Source of the DNA: Diplonema papillatum
Lineage: Eukaryota > Euglenozoa > Diplonemea > Diplonemida > Diplonemidae
Direction: 5' to 3'
Assembly (NCBI GenBank): GCA_030068145.1
Contig: JAPJBO010001013.1
Coordinates: 1-64,000, forward strand
DNA length: 64,000 bases
The notes beneath the pieces were generated by a model. That model saw only the letters and a list, made by a program, of their open reading frames with translations. It did not search any database and had not been told where the DNA came from. Made by a program: the position numbers and the translations under genes. Below, one piece after another: positions 1-10,804 of the stretch. The stretch's first letter is position 1. Each line of letters opens with the position of its first letter.

Positions 1-344
1 TTAACCCCTTACGGACGGAGGGGGGGGGGGGTTAATTTTGGGAAAATGTACTTTTTCGGGAACTTCGGGCCGCAGTCAAAAATGGGTCGCAAACGGAGAG
101 AATGGGGGCCTAGGGGTGCATTTTAATGATTTCGCAGCCGATCTTTCAAATGCGCACCTCAGAAATGAACGCGTACACATGCAGAGTGACACAGGAGACA
201 CATGGTCACAGGAGACACCTGGTCGGAAAAACCAGCACAAAATATCCGAACAACACCTAGAATTGTTGTCCAAAAATAACCGAAAAACCCCTACAAACAA
301 AAATATTCAGGCCAAAACACAATTGATGAACAGAACTACTAAAA

Positions 345-1494
345 ATGGTGAAGAAGAGTGTGCGCTTTGCCGAAGACATGTCGGAGGAGCCAGACACCTC
401 CTCCGCGTCGGACACAAGTGAATCGGATGATTCCTTGAACCCGGAAGAGCTTCAGGTGATGACGATGATGCTGGTACGCACAACGCGGACATTGGCTCTA
501 TTTCGATAACTACTACACCAGTGTCCCCTTGATGAACCGTCTTTTTCGTTGGGGCTTCACGCATGCGGAACGGTCAGATCCAACCGGAAGGGGCTTCCAG
601 TCTTGCACCAAGTAGAGAAGAAATGGTAATCGTGGGAAAAGAGGACGCAAGAGCAAAGAACAAAAGGCGAAAGAGCCTCAGCCAGGGGACGTCTTTTTTC
701 GTCAGGCAGGGAACGTGACCTACGTCGAGTGGCACGACAAGCGCCCTGTGAAAATGCTGTCCACGCTTCCTGTTGGGGAAACCACTACCACAGTGGAGCG
801 CAAAATCTCCAACAAGGAGACACGCAAGGTGGAGAAGCCGGATATCGTCAGCTCGTACAACACGTACATGGGCGGCGTCGACCTGGGCGATCAGCTCATG
901 GCGAGTTGCGGGCGACTCATGAAGGGCCGGCGTTGGTACCTCAAACTTTTTTTCTACTTAGTCGAGGTCTCCACTGTGAATGCCTACATCGTGTGGAAAA
1001 TGCTGAGCACTGACAAGAAAGGAAGAACACCTTCACTTCCCGATTTCAAGCGCAAGCTGGTGATGGAGCTCCTTTCCGCCGAAAAGGACTGCCCAACAGA
1101 GTGCTCTACAGAGACGGGACCCCCTTCCAAAAAAACGATACCGCCACCCTCACCTTCGCCCCAATCTGCTCGCAAGACAGAAAAGCAGAAGCACGGCGTT
1201 GATCACAGGTTGAACGGGCTATTTCACAACCTCGTCAAGCTGGATCAGCAGCGACGGTGCATATGCCACGTGCAGCGCAAAGGTGCGCTTTACAAATGCG
1301 AGCAGTGTGATGTCCCTCTTTGCCCTGTGCCGTGTTTCGGAAGGTACCACACCATGGCGCAACATCTCTTCGATGACCCAACCATGCAAGGCACCGTTGA
1401 CCGTTTGAAGGACCCCAACGGCCGGCACTTCAAGAGAGGGAGGGATCGTACACTGTCGGCTGGCCACAGAATCAGCAAAGTTGCAAAGAAGTAG
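345..1494 (+). pseudogene. piggyBac transposase remnant (DDE_Tnp_1_7 type)
   Basis: Three pieces remain. From the ATG at 345 runs a short acidic and Ser-rich N-terminus (about 345-470) of the kind seen in piggyBac transposases. A large deletion near 470-480 removes the middle of the protein, including the first catalytic Asp, and changes the frame. From about 480 to 1494 the C-terminal half is open in one frame apart from a TAG at 613-615. It keeps the second Asp in a FDNYYTS motif (505), the third and fourth in MGGVDLGDQ, and a Cys/His-rich C-terminal finger (about 1255-1355). This half aligns by eye along its length with the intact transposase at 23220-25784, but is clearly diverged, so it belongs to a different piggyBac lineage. 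No active enzyme can be made from it. Confidence 0.88.
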
Positions 1495-1649
1495 TGGAAT
1501 CAGAGACCCTTTCTTCCCGTCGCTGCACCAAATCAAATGATCATCTCTTCGCATGCCCGTTTTTCCTTGTCCGCCTTTGAGCTTTCACCCCCGTCTTTTG
1601 CTACTGTCCCATGCTGGCTGGGTCCCAGGTTTCGCGGTGGCATCTGTTC

Positions 1650-1965
1650 GTCACTCGGGCAACAGTTTTGTCAGATGAAGGGCGCATTTGAAAGATCTGT
1701 GACGTATCTTTCCAAAGAAGCAAACATCGACCACTTTGACCAACATGCACTGGCTGGGTGTGGCTTGGGTCCCTGGCACGTGCCAGAGCTTGGGTTCTGT
1801 AATGGGCACAGGCAAGAACTCGAAAACCCCCAATTTCTGGCCAGCCCCCAAGTTTTGCAGTGGCATCCGCTTGGCAGCTCGGGCAGCAGTTTTGTCCGAT
1901 GAAGGGTGCATTTGAAAGATTTGTGACGTATCTTTCCAAAGAAGCAAACATGGATCACTTTCGTT
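1650..1965. repeat. Direct duplication in piggyBac-1 3' subterminal region
   Basis: About 80 bp around 1659-1742 recur at about 1883-1965 (offset about 224 bp) with a few substitutions. Both contain the words TTTGTC, GATGAAGGG, GCATTTGAAAGAT and CTTTCCAAAGAAGCAAAC. A related stretch in inverted orientation lies near the left end (about 115-165). Subterminal repeats like this often bind the transposase. That role here is inferred. Confidence 0.7.
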
Positions 1966-2047
1966 GTGTCTTCATAGGCGAGATGATCTCCGCAACCTTT
2001 TTTGATTTTTCGACATATATATATGTCTCCCGTCCGTAAGGGGTTAA

Positions 2048-2810
2048 TTAAAATTGGCACTCGCATGTGTGCAAGGTCAGCCACCTACTATCATTGGTTT
2101 GTCACAGTCGGGAATTCCGTCCAGACCTTGGACCGAAGGGTGGGTCCGTCCGTCGGGCAACAATCCATCGACTGATTGCGTGGACCATTAGCACACACAA
2201 AAGCAAAAGTGGACGTTCTTGAGGTTCTTGTACGAAATCTTGCTCTCATTTCGCCTTGTAGACCCCTGTGTCCCGCCAAACCAACACATATGTTTGTTCC
2301 TGCACCGGTCCCAGCTTGCGATCATGGACTGTGAGCAGGGCTTATGTAAATGTCAACCTGCCCCGATTCTTTTCTCCTGAGATGTGTCTTTTGGCTTGGC
2401 TAATCAACCTGTGAGGCAATACTAATATGCCTGGCCGCGGACGCCTTCAATAAGCTGACAGCCAAGGAGGATGAGCAGGTTGATGTGCGGCAGTGTGAAG
2501 CGACCATCGAGCAGTGTGATATTAACTTACTTACGAACTTTCACTCTAATCAAGATCGTCCCACCTACTATTTTCTAAGAAGCATTCATGTGCTTTGTTC
2601 CTCTTTTCCCCCTTTGAAACGTCCTGCCCACTCCTTACCGGAAAACAAGTATGCATTGTAAACAACTACGCACTTTTTCCTTCGTGTTCTTGCAGGAGGT
2701 CCGCAACAAGCGGATAGATCCCGTGGCACCAAGCCAACTGCACAAAACCACGAAGCCCGCAAAGTGATGCTGATGTGGACTTGGCGACCCAAATATGGCA
2801 AGTTGGGGGA
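2048..2810. other. Intergenic region with a possible exon fragment
   Basis: No recognised gene. One + strand frame is open from about 2405 to 2662. Its part at 2427-2520 reads like real protein (charged, with ...TAKEDEQVDVRQCEATIEQCD), but it has no start codon, no recognised family and no clear splice sites. It may be a fragment of a host gene or chance. Confidence 0.3.
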
Positions 2811-3085
2811 AAAAATCGGCAAAAATGGCCCAAAATGGCCCAAAATGGCCAAAAATGGAAATATCGGCAAAAAATGGCCCAAATGGCCAAAATCTGGAAA
2901 AATCGGCAAAAATGGCCCAAAATGGCCAAATTGTGGAAAAATCGGCAAAAATGGCCAAAAACTGGAAAAATCGGCAAGAATGGCCCAACATGGCCAAAAT
3001 CTGGAATATCGGCAAAAATGGCCCAAAATGGCCAAAAACTGGAAAAATCGGCAAAAATGGCCCAAAATGGCCAAAAACTGGAAAA
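2811..3085. repeat. Minisatellite, AAAATGGCC-rich
   Basis: Irregular tandem array built from the words AAAATGGCC, AAAATCTGG and AAAATCGGCA in varying order. All six frames are largely open, so the apparent Lys/Trp/Pro and Phe/Gly/Pro proteins here are artefacts of the repeat. Confidence 0.9.
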
Positions 3086-3569
3086 ATTGAAAATTTTGAA
3101 AATTTTGCTAAAAAGTTGCTAAGTACATTTTCAGGGCAAAAAACAAATTTGTTAGGTTTGGTACCTCTAAGGAAATAAACGAATTGTTTGGTACCTCTAA
3201 GGAAGATCACCCCCCTTTTTTTTTTAGCCGCTTGACCCGCGATACATCGACAAAAGAGAAGTAATAAAATAGTAACAAATCTCTCTTCTCTCGTGATCAT
3301 CGATCCCTGCAGTCTGCGAGGTCCATTTCTTTCGACAAACCATCTACTCACGAGCTTTCAACAACAACAACAACAACAACGACGACAACTGCGCATTTCT
3401 TCTGCTTTTTTCAACGAGGGGAGAAACAAATACACATGACCGTGGAATGGTGTTTCACATCATATAGCATGCGACACTCCATAGCGAGCTATCGCTGCCA
3501 TCTGTCACTAAACCAGATCCGCCTGCGCTTCAGTGTGTATTTCGTGTCGAGTTACAGTACGATTTTTAG
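3086..3569. other. Intergenic, short repeats only
   Basis: TTTGGTACCTCTAAGGAA occurs twice (about 3157 and 3187). A (CAA)n microsatellite lies at about 3358-3380. No gene was recognised. Confidence 0.6.
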
Positions 3570-3745
3570 CCCACGTGCAATGTGTGAGGAACCCAAGTAG
3601 GTCCTTCTGATCATGGTCATTTGACAATTTGCTACCTGAAACCGCGGCCAGGATTCGGGTTCAGGGCAGTGCGGCCAACGAAAGCTCTAATTTCCCTTTC
3701 TACTTTCTCCTACCCTCGCGGTGTACGGTTTCCTCCTTCGTGGTT
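3570..3745 (+). repeat. Dispersed repeat family A, copy 1
   Basis: About 170 bp shared with 37190-37365 and 59190-59352. It begins near GTGTGAGGAA, passes through TAGG(A/T)CCTTCTGATCA and ends with CTCGCGGTGTACGGTTTCC. The flanks differ between copies, as expected of an interspersed element. No coding potential and no terminal repeats were seen. Confidence 0.75.
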
Positions 3746-4130
3746 TACAACTGGCGGCCTCAGTCCCTATGGGGGGTGTGGAGGGGTACTCCACCATGAT
3801 TGTTCTTCAATCGCTCAACGATTGAGCTGAATTGTAGCACAGCCATTAATGACATGTGTTGAAGCGAAGTGGGTATGGTGCTAAGTTTCCGCAGTAAAAA
3901 TGCTTTGTAAACACGAAAGAAAACGCTGGCAGCGTGTTTGGAAGGAGATTGGCCTACCGATCATCTTCACTCACTATCAATCACTAGCAGGCAAATCTTC
4001 CCCCGGCACGTACAAACAAAACACACGCCTGTTCTTTTTCGGGACCGCCCAATCGGCGCAGAGGCGGCGGCAGAGGTTAAATACCTCCCCTCCCGCGCTC
4101 TGCAACTAAGATTTTCCTCCCGCGGTGTGG
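3746..4130. other. Intergenic, nothing recognised
   Basis: Short ORFs only, with no family resemblance. Small GC-skewed stretches and no repeat that I could match elsewhere in the window. Confidence 0.5.
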
Positions 4131-4345
4131 GGCGGATTGCCACCGTAGAGAAGACAAGTCAGTGCTGCCTAGCAAGTCGCAGTCACAATCAGGGCGGGGA
4201 CGTTTTTTAGCTGATTGCTCAGACACGGTCGCCTTATGTGTCCGTGGCTTAAAGGACCGAAACACGGCGCAGACGGGACCAGTGCGCTGTTGAGCGAATA
4301 CCCATTCCAAGTACGTTCTTGCAATCCCCCTCCCGCTCTGTGGGG
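4131..4345 (+). repeat. Dispersed repeat family C, copy 1 (internally deleted)
   Basis: Matches 7605-7918 but lacks the middle: it jumps from GATTGCTCAGACACGGT straight to the segment around GTGTCCGTGGCTTAAAGGACC. Other copies lie near 13160, at 42892-43160, 49297-49630 (minus) and 59520-59790. Confidence 0.75.
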
Positions 4346-4690
4346 CGGTTCCTAACTTTAAAAAAGACGTGGGTAGCGTGTTCTGGGGTTGATCAGAATT
4401 CCTAACCTGACATGACACAGGGTAAAATACAAGAGTGGGAAAACGAAACAAACGGCAAGCACACACAAAACGAAGCGCCTGTCTTTTTAGTACTATACAA
4501 TCTTGCGGGCTGCCTTTCAATGTATTGTGCAGGCTAAAAACTGTAAATCGAGGCAAAGTGGGCCGCACGTGGGAGATGCAGATTGCAGTTTACTGAGGGA
4601 ATTGGTACAGCGGATTGTTCAACTTGCTTGATAACAAATCGTCAGCAGGCCGCAGTTAGTGATAAAGGATAAAACAAGGGGTTCATATTT
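4346..4690. other. Intergenic, nothing recognised
   Basis: No ORF with family resemblance and no matched repeat was seen. Confidence 0.5.
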
Positions 4691-4978
4691 TACATAAGCG
4701 CCAGCTTGGAAGGAAATGCTCGACGATGCTGCCAGACAAAGAACCGAAGGATCTCAAGTGCTGTAACTACCGAACCACGTCGTTGAACGGAGGTCACGCG
4801 GGTCGACCCCTACACGACAAATCACACAAACACAACAGGTCAAAGTCCTGAGTGAGAAAACAACACACGGATGGTGCAAGCGAAGAACAAATCAGATTGT
4901 GCTAGCATTGTATTGGCTCCGCTACCTCTATATTTCCTCCCTTCCATTCGGAGTTAAAGCAGCTACGTCAAGTATTTA
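4691..4978 (+). repeat. Dispersed repeat family B, copy 1
   Basis: About 290 bp starting TACATAAGCGCCAGCTTGGA and ending GCAGCTACGTCAAGTATTT. Other copies lie at 7216-7535, 8957-9248, 37731-38070, 49919-49997 (5' part only), 56013-56234 and a 3' tail at 7919-7977. The ends are sharply shared but there are no inverted repeats, A-tail or target duplications that I can see. A SINE or MITE-like element is possible. Confidence 0.8.
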
Positions 4979-5156
4979 TTCCGTCTATCCGAGCTCTTGG
5001 TTGACCACGCAGCGGGAGCATCAACGTCACAAAATTCTTCACGTTGCCGCGGGGAGCTCGTGGCGGGCTCATAGGTTGCCTGTAATCGTGCGTTGTCTAG
5101 GTGCGCCGGGATCTACACACCGCCCACGCTTTGCGGCTGGTCGGAAGACAGAGTGG

Positions 5157-6176
5157 ATGCTGTGCATATTGGAGACGATCTGCGCCCGCGACCGTTGGAA
5201 CAATGCCTTGCCCGAGTACCCTCAAGATGTGCCCTTCTTTCGGTGGAAGCTGAAGTTTCCCATCAAGGCGCTAGCCGCCGCCGTAGGCCGTGCAATTGCC
5301 AAGAAGAAGAGAGCCCGCGACGCGTCAAGACGGTGCTCCCCCACGAAACGGGCTCGGGTTGTGTCAACACCGACGCCGTCACCCAGAAAGAACTCGCTTT
5401 CAAGTACTACGTCTTCAAGACGTGCGAATGCAGCTCGTGTTCAAAATGCCCCAGAAAGAACTCGCTTTCAAAGTACTACGTCTTCAAGACGTGCGAATGC
5501 AGTTTGTGTTCAAAATGCCCCCGAAAGAACTCGCTTTCATTCACAGTTCGTGTTCAAAATTTCCCCAGAAAGAACTCGCTTTCAAAGTACTACGAAGACG
5601 AATAGGTCGGTACGGTACGGCTGCCGCACGGACGAGCTCTGGAACTCAGCCTTCACAGTTATCCAAAATGCCGGAGCAAAAAAGCTTCGCATCCGTTCAA
5701 CACAGACCCGCCGATTGGGGCTGCAAAACAGACAACAAGCAATCGAACATCACCCGAGGACACTGGACCCACGTAATCTAGCTAAGGCGAACCTTTGGCA
5801 GAGATATTATTTTTCCACCAACACTGCAACACTGCAGCTCGCGTACAAACTGCGCGAGAGTCTCTTCCCAGCCCGATATTCCGAAAGCACCCACGACACT
5901 TTTGGAAGGTTTGTGTGTTATCATGTCCACCTGCGGGAGGTCACGTCTCTTCCGCCACCCAGTCGGGTCCGGCCGCAAAAAGCTGGAGTTACTCAGCTTT
6001 TTAACTCCTCCAGTTTTCGAGTGGCTGAAACCAGTATGTTCTGTGTACACCACCAACTTTCCCAACTGAACAGGGCTTACGCTCCACGTGTGGAACGTGT
6101 GGATTTCCACACGTTGATTCTTTTTGGATTTTGTTCCCCCACGTGTGGATCCACAGGTACCACATGTGGATTTTGA
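5157..6176 (+). CDS. Hypothetical ORF with basic region and 70-bp repeats
   Basis: The frame is open from within repeat B to 6176; the first ATG outside that repeat is at 5157. The first about 75 codons look like protein and contain a strongly basic, nuclear-localisation-like stretch (KKKRARDASRR, then PTKRARVV). After that the frame crosses a tandem DNA repeat (5384-5600), giving repeats of Arg/Ser/Thr-rich peptide, and finally a palindrome-rich stretch (from 6075) that is unlikely to be coding. I recognise no domain. The 5' part may be an exon of a real gene, and the rest probably a chance read-through. Confidence 0.25.
   Translation: MLCILETICARDRWNNALPEYPQDVPFFRWKLKFPIKALAAAVGRAIAKKKRARDASRRCSPTKRARVVSTPTPSPRKNSLSSTTSSRRANAARVQNAPERTRFQSTTSSRRANAVCVQNAPERTRFHSQFVFKISPERTRFQSTTKTNRSVRYGCRTDELWNSAFTVIQNAGAKKLRIRSTQTRRLGLQNRQQAIEHHPRTLDPRNLAKANLWQRYYFSTNTATLQLAYKLRESLFPARYSESTHDTFGRFVCYHVHLREVTSLPPPSRVRPQKAGVTQLFNSSSFRVAETSMFCVHHQLSQLNRAYAPRVERVDFHTLILFGFCSPTCGSTGTTCGF
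5384..5600. repeat. Tandem repeat, unit about 70 bp
   Basis: AGAAAGAACTCGCTTTCA recurs at about 5385, 5453, 5523 and 5577 (spacings near 68, 70 and 54). Each is followed by AGTACTACGTCTTCAAGACG in the complete units. The last unit has an internal deletion. Confidence 0.85.
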
Positions 6177-6260
6177 TTTATTGGTCCACATGCAGGGGCA
6201 CTAGCGGTCAGCCAGGTGTCGCCAAGTCAGTAGCGACACTATTTCTTTTGCCGTCGCACA
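6075..6260. repeat. Palindromic word cluster (CCACACGT/ACGTGTGG)
   Basis: The 8-bp word ACGTGTGG and its complement occur repeatedly, including a stem-loop CGTGTGGATTTCCACACG at about 6096. It is followed by tracts with TGTGGATCCACAGGTACC. A related cluster lies at 37141-37440, and a cluster with the same layout but a different word lies at 56273-56720. Confidence 0.65.
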
Positions 6261-6489
6261 TGAGGGGAAAGGTTTTTTTTCCCCTCGAACCTTAAGCGCC
6301 CACACGTGGACCACACGTATTTTCTCTGAGGCCGAAAACGGAGCGTAAGCCCTGCAACTGAAGCCAATTCCGTCGACGTAGCCGGGGATGTTTCAAAGCC
6401 AGGTCAGTTCTCCTGACGCAAGTTCGGGGGTAAGGAGGGTTTTGGCGCAGAAAACAAAAGTTTTCGCGAGAAGCAGAAGAAGTTATTTT

Positions 6490-6625
6490 TTTTGCATAAG
6501 CACCTGTAGGAAATACTTGAGGAGGCTGCCAGCTGCAAAAGATCAAAGGAGGTAAATGTGCTGTAGCCCACACGAAACACAGGTGAATCTGGGTTCAGTG
6601 GCGGGCGTAAGCGTTCAACAAAAAA
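6490..6625 (+). repeat. Dispersed repeat family D, copy 1
   Basis: About 130 bp shared with 37593-37730 and, reversed, with about 42085-42128. It contains GATCAAAGGAGGTAAATGTG and GTGGCGGGCGTAAGCGTTCA. At 37.7 kb it runs directly into family B, suggesting D and B are parts of one composite. Confidence 0.7.
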
Positions 6626-7215
6626 GACCCACTTTGTAGTTGTATTGTTTCTCCCCCTCTAGCCTCCTTCGAAGTAAGCACAAGGCAGCCCCTCGAGTAT
6701 TTTTGTGCTTTAATGTAGATTCAGGCAGCAGGTTAACCTGAACGCATGTAGGTTAAATCCCCATCCCACCAACGAAACCACCGACCTGACAACACCATCT
6801 GGACCTGTTGCCGGCCCAACGGAAGCAGTTGGACCGCGTCGAGAACTAGTCCACCTTCTTCAGCAACCAAGCCATTGTTACAAGCAGCAACCAAAAGCAA
6901 GCGAAGGGAGGGGTCGAATAACAACAGTTATTTGACACACGTCTGGTTGTCTAACTAACCACTATTTGATCCTGCCACATTGTTCGGCTACCCGGAACTT
7001 TTTTTAGCATTCGACAAATCGAACAATCACACAGGTGTTGTTATTCGACACCCCCCCCTTTACCAACACGCTTACACGTACCTTAACGCCTATCGAAGTA
7101 CTCAAGAAAGAAAGAAACGCGGACCGAGGGCCTGTACCCCGACGACACGATCACGAAGCTGCAGGTGATTCCGCCTACCGTCAGCGGGCAGCTAGCAGGT
7201 TCCGACCATTTGTTT
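6626..7215. other. Intergenic, nothing recognised
   Basis: Only short ORFs without family resemblance. ATTCGACA occurs near 7010 and 7045. No RNA gene or repeat could be supported. Confidence 0.5.
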
Positions 7216-7535
7216 TACATAAGCGACAGCTTGGAAGGAAATGCTCGACGAAGCTGCCAGCCAAAGAACCGAAGGCATTCCAAGTGCTGTAGCTACCGAA
7301 CCACGTGTTGAACCGACGTGGGGTCATGCGGGTCTACCACCTACACGACAAGACACACAAACACAGTCCAAGGTCCTGAGCGAAAACAACCACACGGTGG
7401 TGTAAGCGAAGAACAAACCAGATTGCGTTTGCATTGTTTGCCCCACGGTGGTGTAAGCGAAGAACAAAACAGATTGCGTTTGTATTGTTTGCCCCACCAC
7501 CTCTATATTTCCTCCCTTCCATTCGGGGTTTTTTT
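7216..7535 (+). repeat. Dispersed repeat family B, copy 2
   Basis: As copy 1, but with an internal tandem duplication of about 58 bp (GGTGGTGTAAGCGAAGAACA at about 7396 and 7448). It ends in a T-run after CCATTCGGGG instead of the usual 3' segment. Confidence 0.8.
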
Positions 7536-7604
7536 TCCGTTGGTACTTCAAGCATTGGCGCTGCACACGGCAACCCCATGTCCACTGTGCTCTGCGGAGT
7601 TTAC

Positions 7605-7977
7605 TTCGCAGATTGCCACCGTAAAAAGAAGACAAATCTGTGCTGCCTAGCGAGTCGCAGTCACAATCCCCTGAGTTTTTTAACTGCTTGCTCAGACACG
7701 GTTGTAGGGGCCTTCTCCCCGTGACGGATTCGCCTGTGCTCTAGTAGCACGGGTGATCCTGGCTGTGACGAGCTACGAACAGCCGCCTGACAAACCAGAC
7801 TCACACCGCAGTCCTGTCTGCAGACACTCAGGTTCCGCGCTGGTGATGGTCCGTCTAATGTGTCCGTGGCTTAAAGGACCGAAACACGGCGCAGACGGGA
7901 CCAGTGCGGTGTTGAGCAATCCACCTCTACATTTCCTCCCTTCCATTCGGGGTCGAAGCAGCTACGTCGAGTATTTT
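7605..7977 (+). repeat. Family C copy 2 joined to a family B tail
   Basis: The fullest family C copy runs from GCAGATTGCCACCGTAAAAA to GTGTTGAGCA (7605-7918). It is followed immediately by the 3' 58 bp of family B (7919-7977, ending GCTACGTCGAGTATTTT). The junction shows these families recombining or inserting into each other. Confidence 0.75.
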
Positions 7978-8956
7978 CAAAAGGGGAACCTAGTGTACTG
8001 CAACAGGTGGCGTGGTGTCTGGCATCATTTCGTTCAACAGGATGTGCCCACCGGAGTGCATCTACGTAGCTACGTTGAGCCGGCTGACCCCTCTGCTGGC
8101 AGTCTGTACTGGATAGCAGCAGACAATTCGGTGCGCTTCCAGGAGAGAAGGGAGGACTAACTCATACGTGGTGTGCTTACCACAAGGAGTATTTACACAC
8201 CCACACGCCCGCAAATACAACCCGATACGAACGGATGGTGCGAGCTTCCCAATAGCGGCGAGAAACGCCGGCCGTTTGGCGTCATTCAACTCAACAACCG
8301 AAGAAAGACCGACCGAACGCGCGTTTTCGGTTGCGTTTTCCCTCTTCCCCTTCTCTCTGCTCTTTCGGCATAGAGAGAGCAAGACACCTCTATGGCACCA
8401 TGTAGTCCAGAAAATCCATGGTATCGAAAGAAACCCCAAAACACCGTCACGAAAAAGGCATGAAAAGACGCTGAACAAAGTAAATATTGTTGTCGACAAC
8501 GAAAGCAAAAGAACAAACCAAAAAAAAAAAAAAAAAAAAACGGGATCGTCGGAAACACAAAAAAAACACACATTATTTTTGAACGCACAAACAAACAAAA
8601 GGTCGGAAGACACCAATCTGCACGCCCATTCGGGATCGTCGGAAACACAAAAAAGAACCTGCTTTCGTATGAAGTACGAGGGGTGGCTGCCAGTTCTGTA
8701 TGTATTGTGCTGGAATCGACGTTGCTGGATGGATACGGGCGGCGCGTATGCCATATCGTGTTAGCGCGCCGCGCTGTCGCCTCATTTTTGTACGCCTCGG
8801 GGCGCTGTCTGTGACAGTGGCGAGGGCTGCAAGAAAGCGACGACTTCCTGTCACTGCAGCAGATCTGGTTGCGCTGCAGAGGTCCGCCGGTCTCGGTGTA
8901 GACACAGCTTCAGGAGGAAGAATTGCGGGGGGCCCTCGTGTCGGAGATTATTTTTT
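7978..8956. other. Intergenic with poly-A tract
   Basis: No recognised gene. A poly-A run lies at about 8519-8540. GGGATCGTCGGAAACACAAA occurs at about 8542 and 8632, next to it. The poly-A and duplicated flank could mark an old retroposed insertion, but no coding body is left. Confidence 0.45.
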
Positions 8957-9248
8957 TACATAAGCGCCAGCTTGAAAGGAAATGCTCGACGATGCTGCCC
9001 GACAAAGAACAGAAGGGATCCCAAGTGCTGTAACTACCGAACCACGTGTTGAACGGACGTGAGGTCATGCGGGTCTACCCCTACACGACAAATCACACAA
9101 ACACAACAGGTCAAAAAATCCTGAGTGAGAAAACAACACACGGTGGTGTAAGCGAAGAACAAATCAGATTGTGTTTGTATTGTATTTGCCCCTTACCTCT
9201 ATATTTCCCCCCTTCCATTCGGAGTCGAAGCAGCTACGTCGAGTATTT
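8957..9248 (+). repeat. Dispersed repeat family B, copy 3
   Basis: Near full length, from TACATAAGCGCCAGCTTGAA to CAGCTACGTCGAGTATTT. Differs from copy 1 by scattered substitutions and small indels. Confidence 0.8.
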
Positions 9249-9540
9249 CTCTCGCTTGGGAATCCCACACAAACCACACGTACATCTGGATCTCGCGCGT
9301 AAGTTCAGCAAAGAAGACCGCGCAGAACAATGAAAGCACGGGCGCTGCGCGAAGGTCACCCCGGAGACACTCGATTTTGGACCACCTTTCACGCCATATC
9401 TAACATGACCCAGGCTGTCGTTGTTGCAAACGGCACCGCCGGTGCCTTGCTTTATGACAGGGCCGCGGCTCGCACCGCGCCTGCCGTAGTAGTACGGGGC
9501 AGTAGAGGGGCTTATTCTCCGAAGGGGGTCCCTGCACTCT

Positions 9541-9858
9541 AGCTCTCTCTCTCTCTCTCTCTCTCGGGAAAGGCCAACGCGGTAGTGGTGACCACGAGAA
9601 CACATACGGTGGGGAGATGCCCTGGGACTGCGAAGGCGTGACTACACCCTGTGACTTGTTTTGATGTGTTCTCTCTCTCTCTCTCTCGGAATTGTCAGCG
9701 CGGTAGCGATTACAGCGAGAACACATATAGGTGGGAGGGGAGAGGCCCTGGGACTGCTAACGCGTGACAACCCCGCCCCTGTTCCCCAGGGAGCCACCCC
9801 GAAACTAGCCTGCCCACCTGACGGTGGAGGCCCACACCCTTTGATTTGTTTTATGTGT

Positions 9859-9891
<33 letters not shown>

Positions 9892-9905
9892 TTCTCTCTC
9901 ATGCT
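9541..9905. repeat. CT microsatellites inside a diverged tandem repeat
   Basis: (CT)n tracts lie at about 9541-9564, 9670-9688 and 9859-9900. The first two are followed by related sequence (CGCGGTAG, GAGAACACATA, GCCCTGGGACTGC), and the last two are preceded by the word TTTGTTTT(A/G)TGTGTTCTCT or close to it. The microsatellite is therefore part of a larger unit repeated about three times. Confidence 0.75.
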
Positions 9906-10059
9906 TATACTGAGGGGACATTTCCGGAACAACGACATGTGAAGCTAGATGCATCCAACCAAAAGATGCTCGTACAGGAAACCAGCCCTGCTCCACACGG
10001 TATTCGCGTGTCCGCGGAAATAAGCCTCTTTTACAGTCGGTCGCATTACAAACTTGGCT

Positions 10060-10345
10060 AGCCGTAGTTAAGTGTAAATACCCACTTCTCTCTTGCTACC
10101 CGCTTCACAGCCTCGATGGTCAACCGGAGACTCTAAAAACACCGAACCTCTAAACCACAATAAACGCTAGTAAATTACTGCATTATTTTTACCAAACATG
10201 AACTGTAGGAGGAAGCTCGTCGCCGCAAACCGTGGCGTTTTTACTCGCGTCCTGAATCCAGCTTCACGTGAAAACGATCAGGCACTGCGCTCAACGAAAA
10301 CAACTCTCTCTTCCCATCATCATCATCATTAGTTTTGTATCAGCC
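10060..10345 (+). repeat. Dispersed repeat family E, copy 1
   Basis: The first half (GCTAGCCGTAGTTAA to AACCACAATAAACGCT) matches 38787-38915. The second half (ACATGAA to the CATCATCATCATTAG run) matches 38330-38620, so the two halves are in the opposite order at 38 kb, as in a tandem or circularly permuted repeat. This copy has about four ATC units where the 38-kb copy has about forty. Confidence 0.7.
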
Positions 10346-10804
10346 GCGGTTTGTGGCTTGTCTTGTTTTATAGTGCAAGACCTTAAGTACGGAAATGTCC
10401 TCTCAGTTCTCTAAGCCTTGCAGCTCGTCGGCTGCAGGTCTTTTTCTCCCTGACCTCCGGCCAAAGGCTAAAAAGACGTGGACAGCATGTCTTAGTGCCG
10501 GTCAGAGAAGGACCTCACGGTTGTGCCTAGAGCTGCAAGCGAACGAACAGCGAATTGCCGCTTGCGATATGAACGTCGCTCAGGACCTGACGCTAAGAGA
10601 ACCCATTCATGAACGGTCACACGGAGACCCTAAACCCCCGGAATCTCAAGCGAGTTTTAACTCTATCTCCATAAAAAGTATTCAACAAATTAACCCGATC
10701 TGAAGTTGTTTTGTTTCTCAACCCCCCCCCGCACCTCTTCAACTATGAGCCAATTCACCTATCCCCCCTGAAAGCGACCGAGAGCTCGATCACGGCGAAT
10801 CCAC
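10346..10804. other. Intergenic with an unrecognised 102-codon ORF
   Basis: An ORF starts at ATG 10395 and ends at 10703. It resembles no family. Its end (GAACCCATTC ... CGGAGAC ... CCCGGAATCTCAAGCGA) resembles sequence just upstream of the ferredoxin array (17235-17295), so it is probably a dispersed repeat and not a gene. Confidence 0.35.

Larger units (their letters stand above)
1..2047 (+). mobile_element. piggyBac-like DNA transposon 1, internally deleted
   Basis: Both ends carry the same 18-bp inverted repeat, TTAACCCCTTACGGACGG at 1-18 and its exact reverse complement at 2030-2047. Each end finishes in TTAA, the target site duplicated by piggyBac transposases. Inside are remnants of a piggyBac transposase (345-1494). 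A G-run follows the left terminal repeat (20-31). A 16-bp palindrome, GACATATATATATGTC (2012-2027), lies just inside the right one. The 3' subterminal part contains a direct duplication. Perfect termini around a broken gene suggest a non-autonomous copy that could be moved by a transposase supplied elsewhere. The window begins exactly at the element end, so the left flank is unseen. Confidence 0.9.

Noticed and set aside
2586-3351. Phe/Gly/Pro-rich minus-strand ORFs and Lys/Trp-rich plus-strand ORFs
   Set aside because: All come from the AAAATGGCC minisatellite and have no unique sequence.
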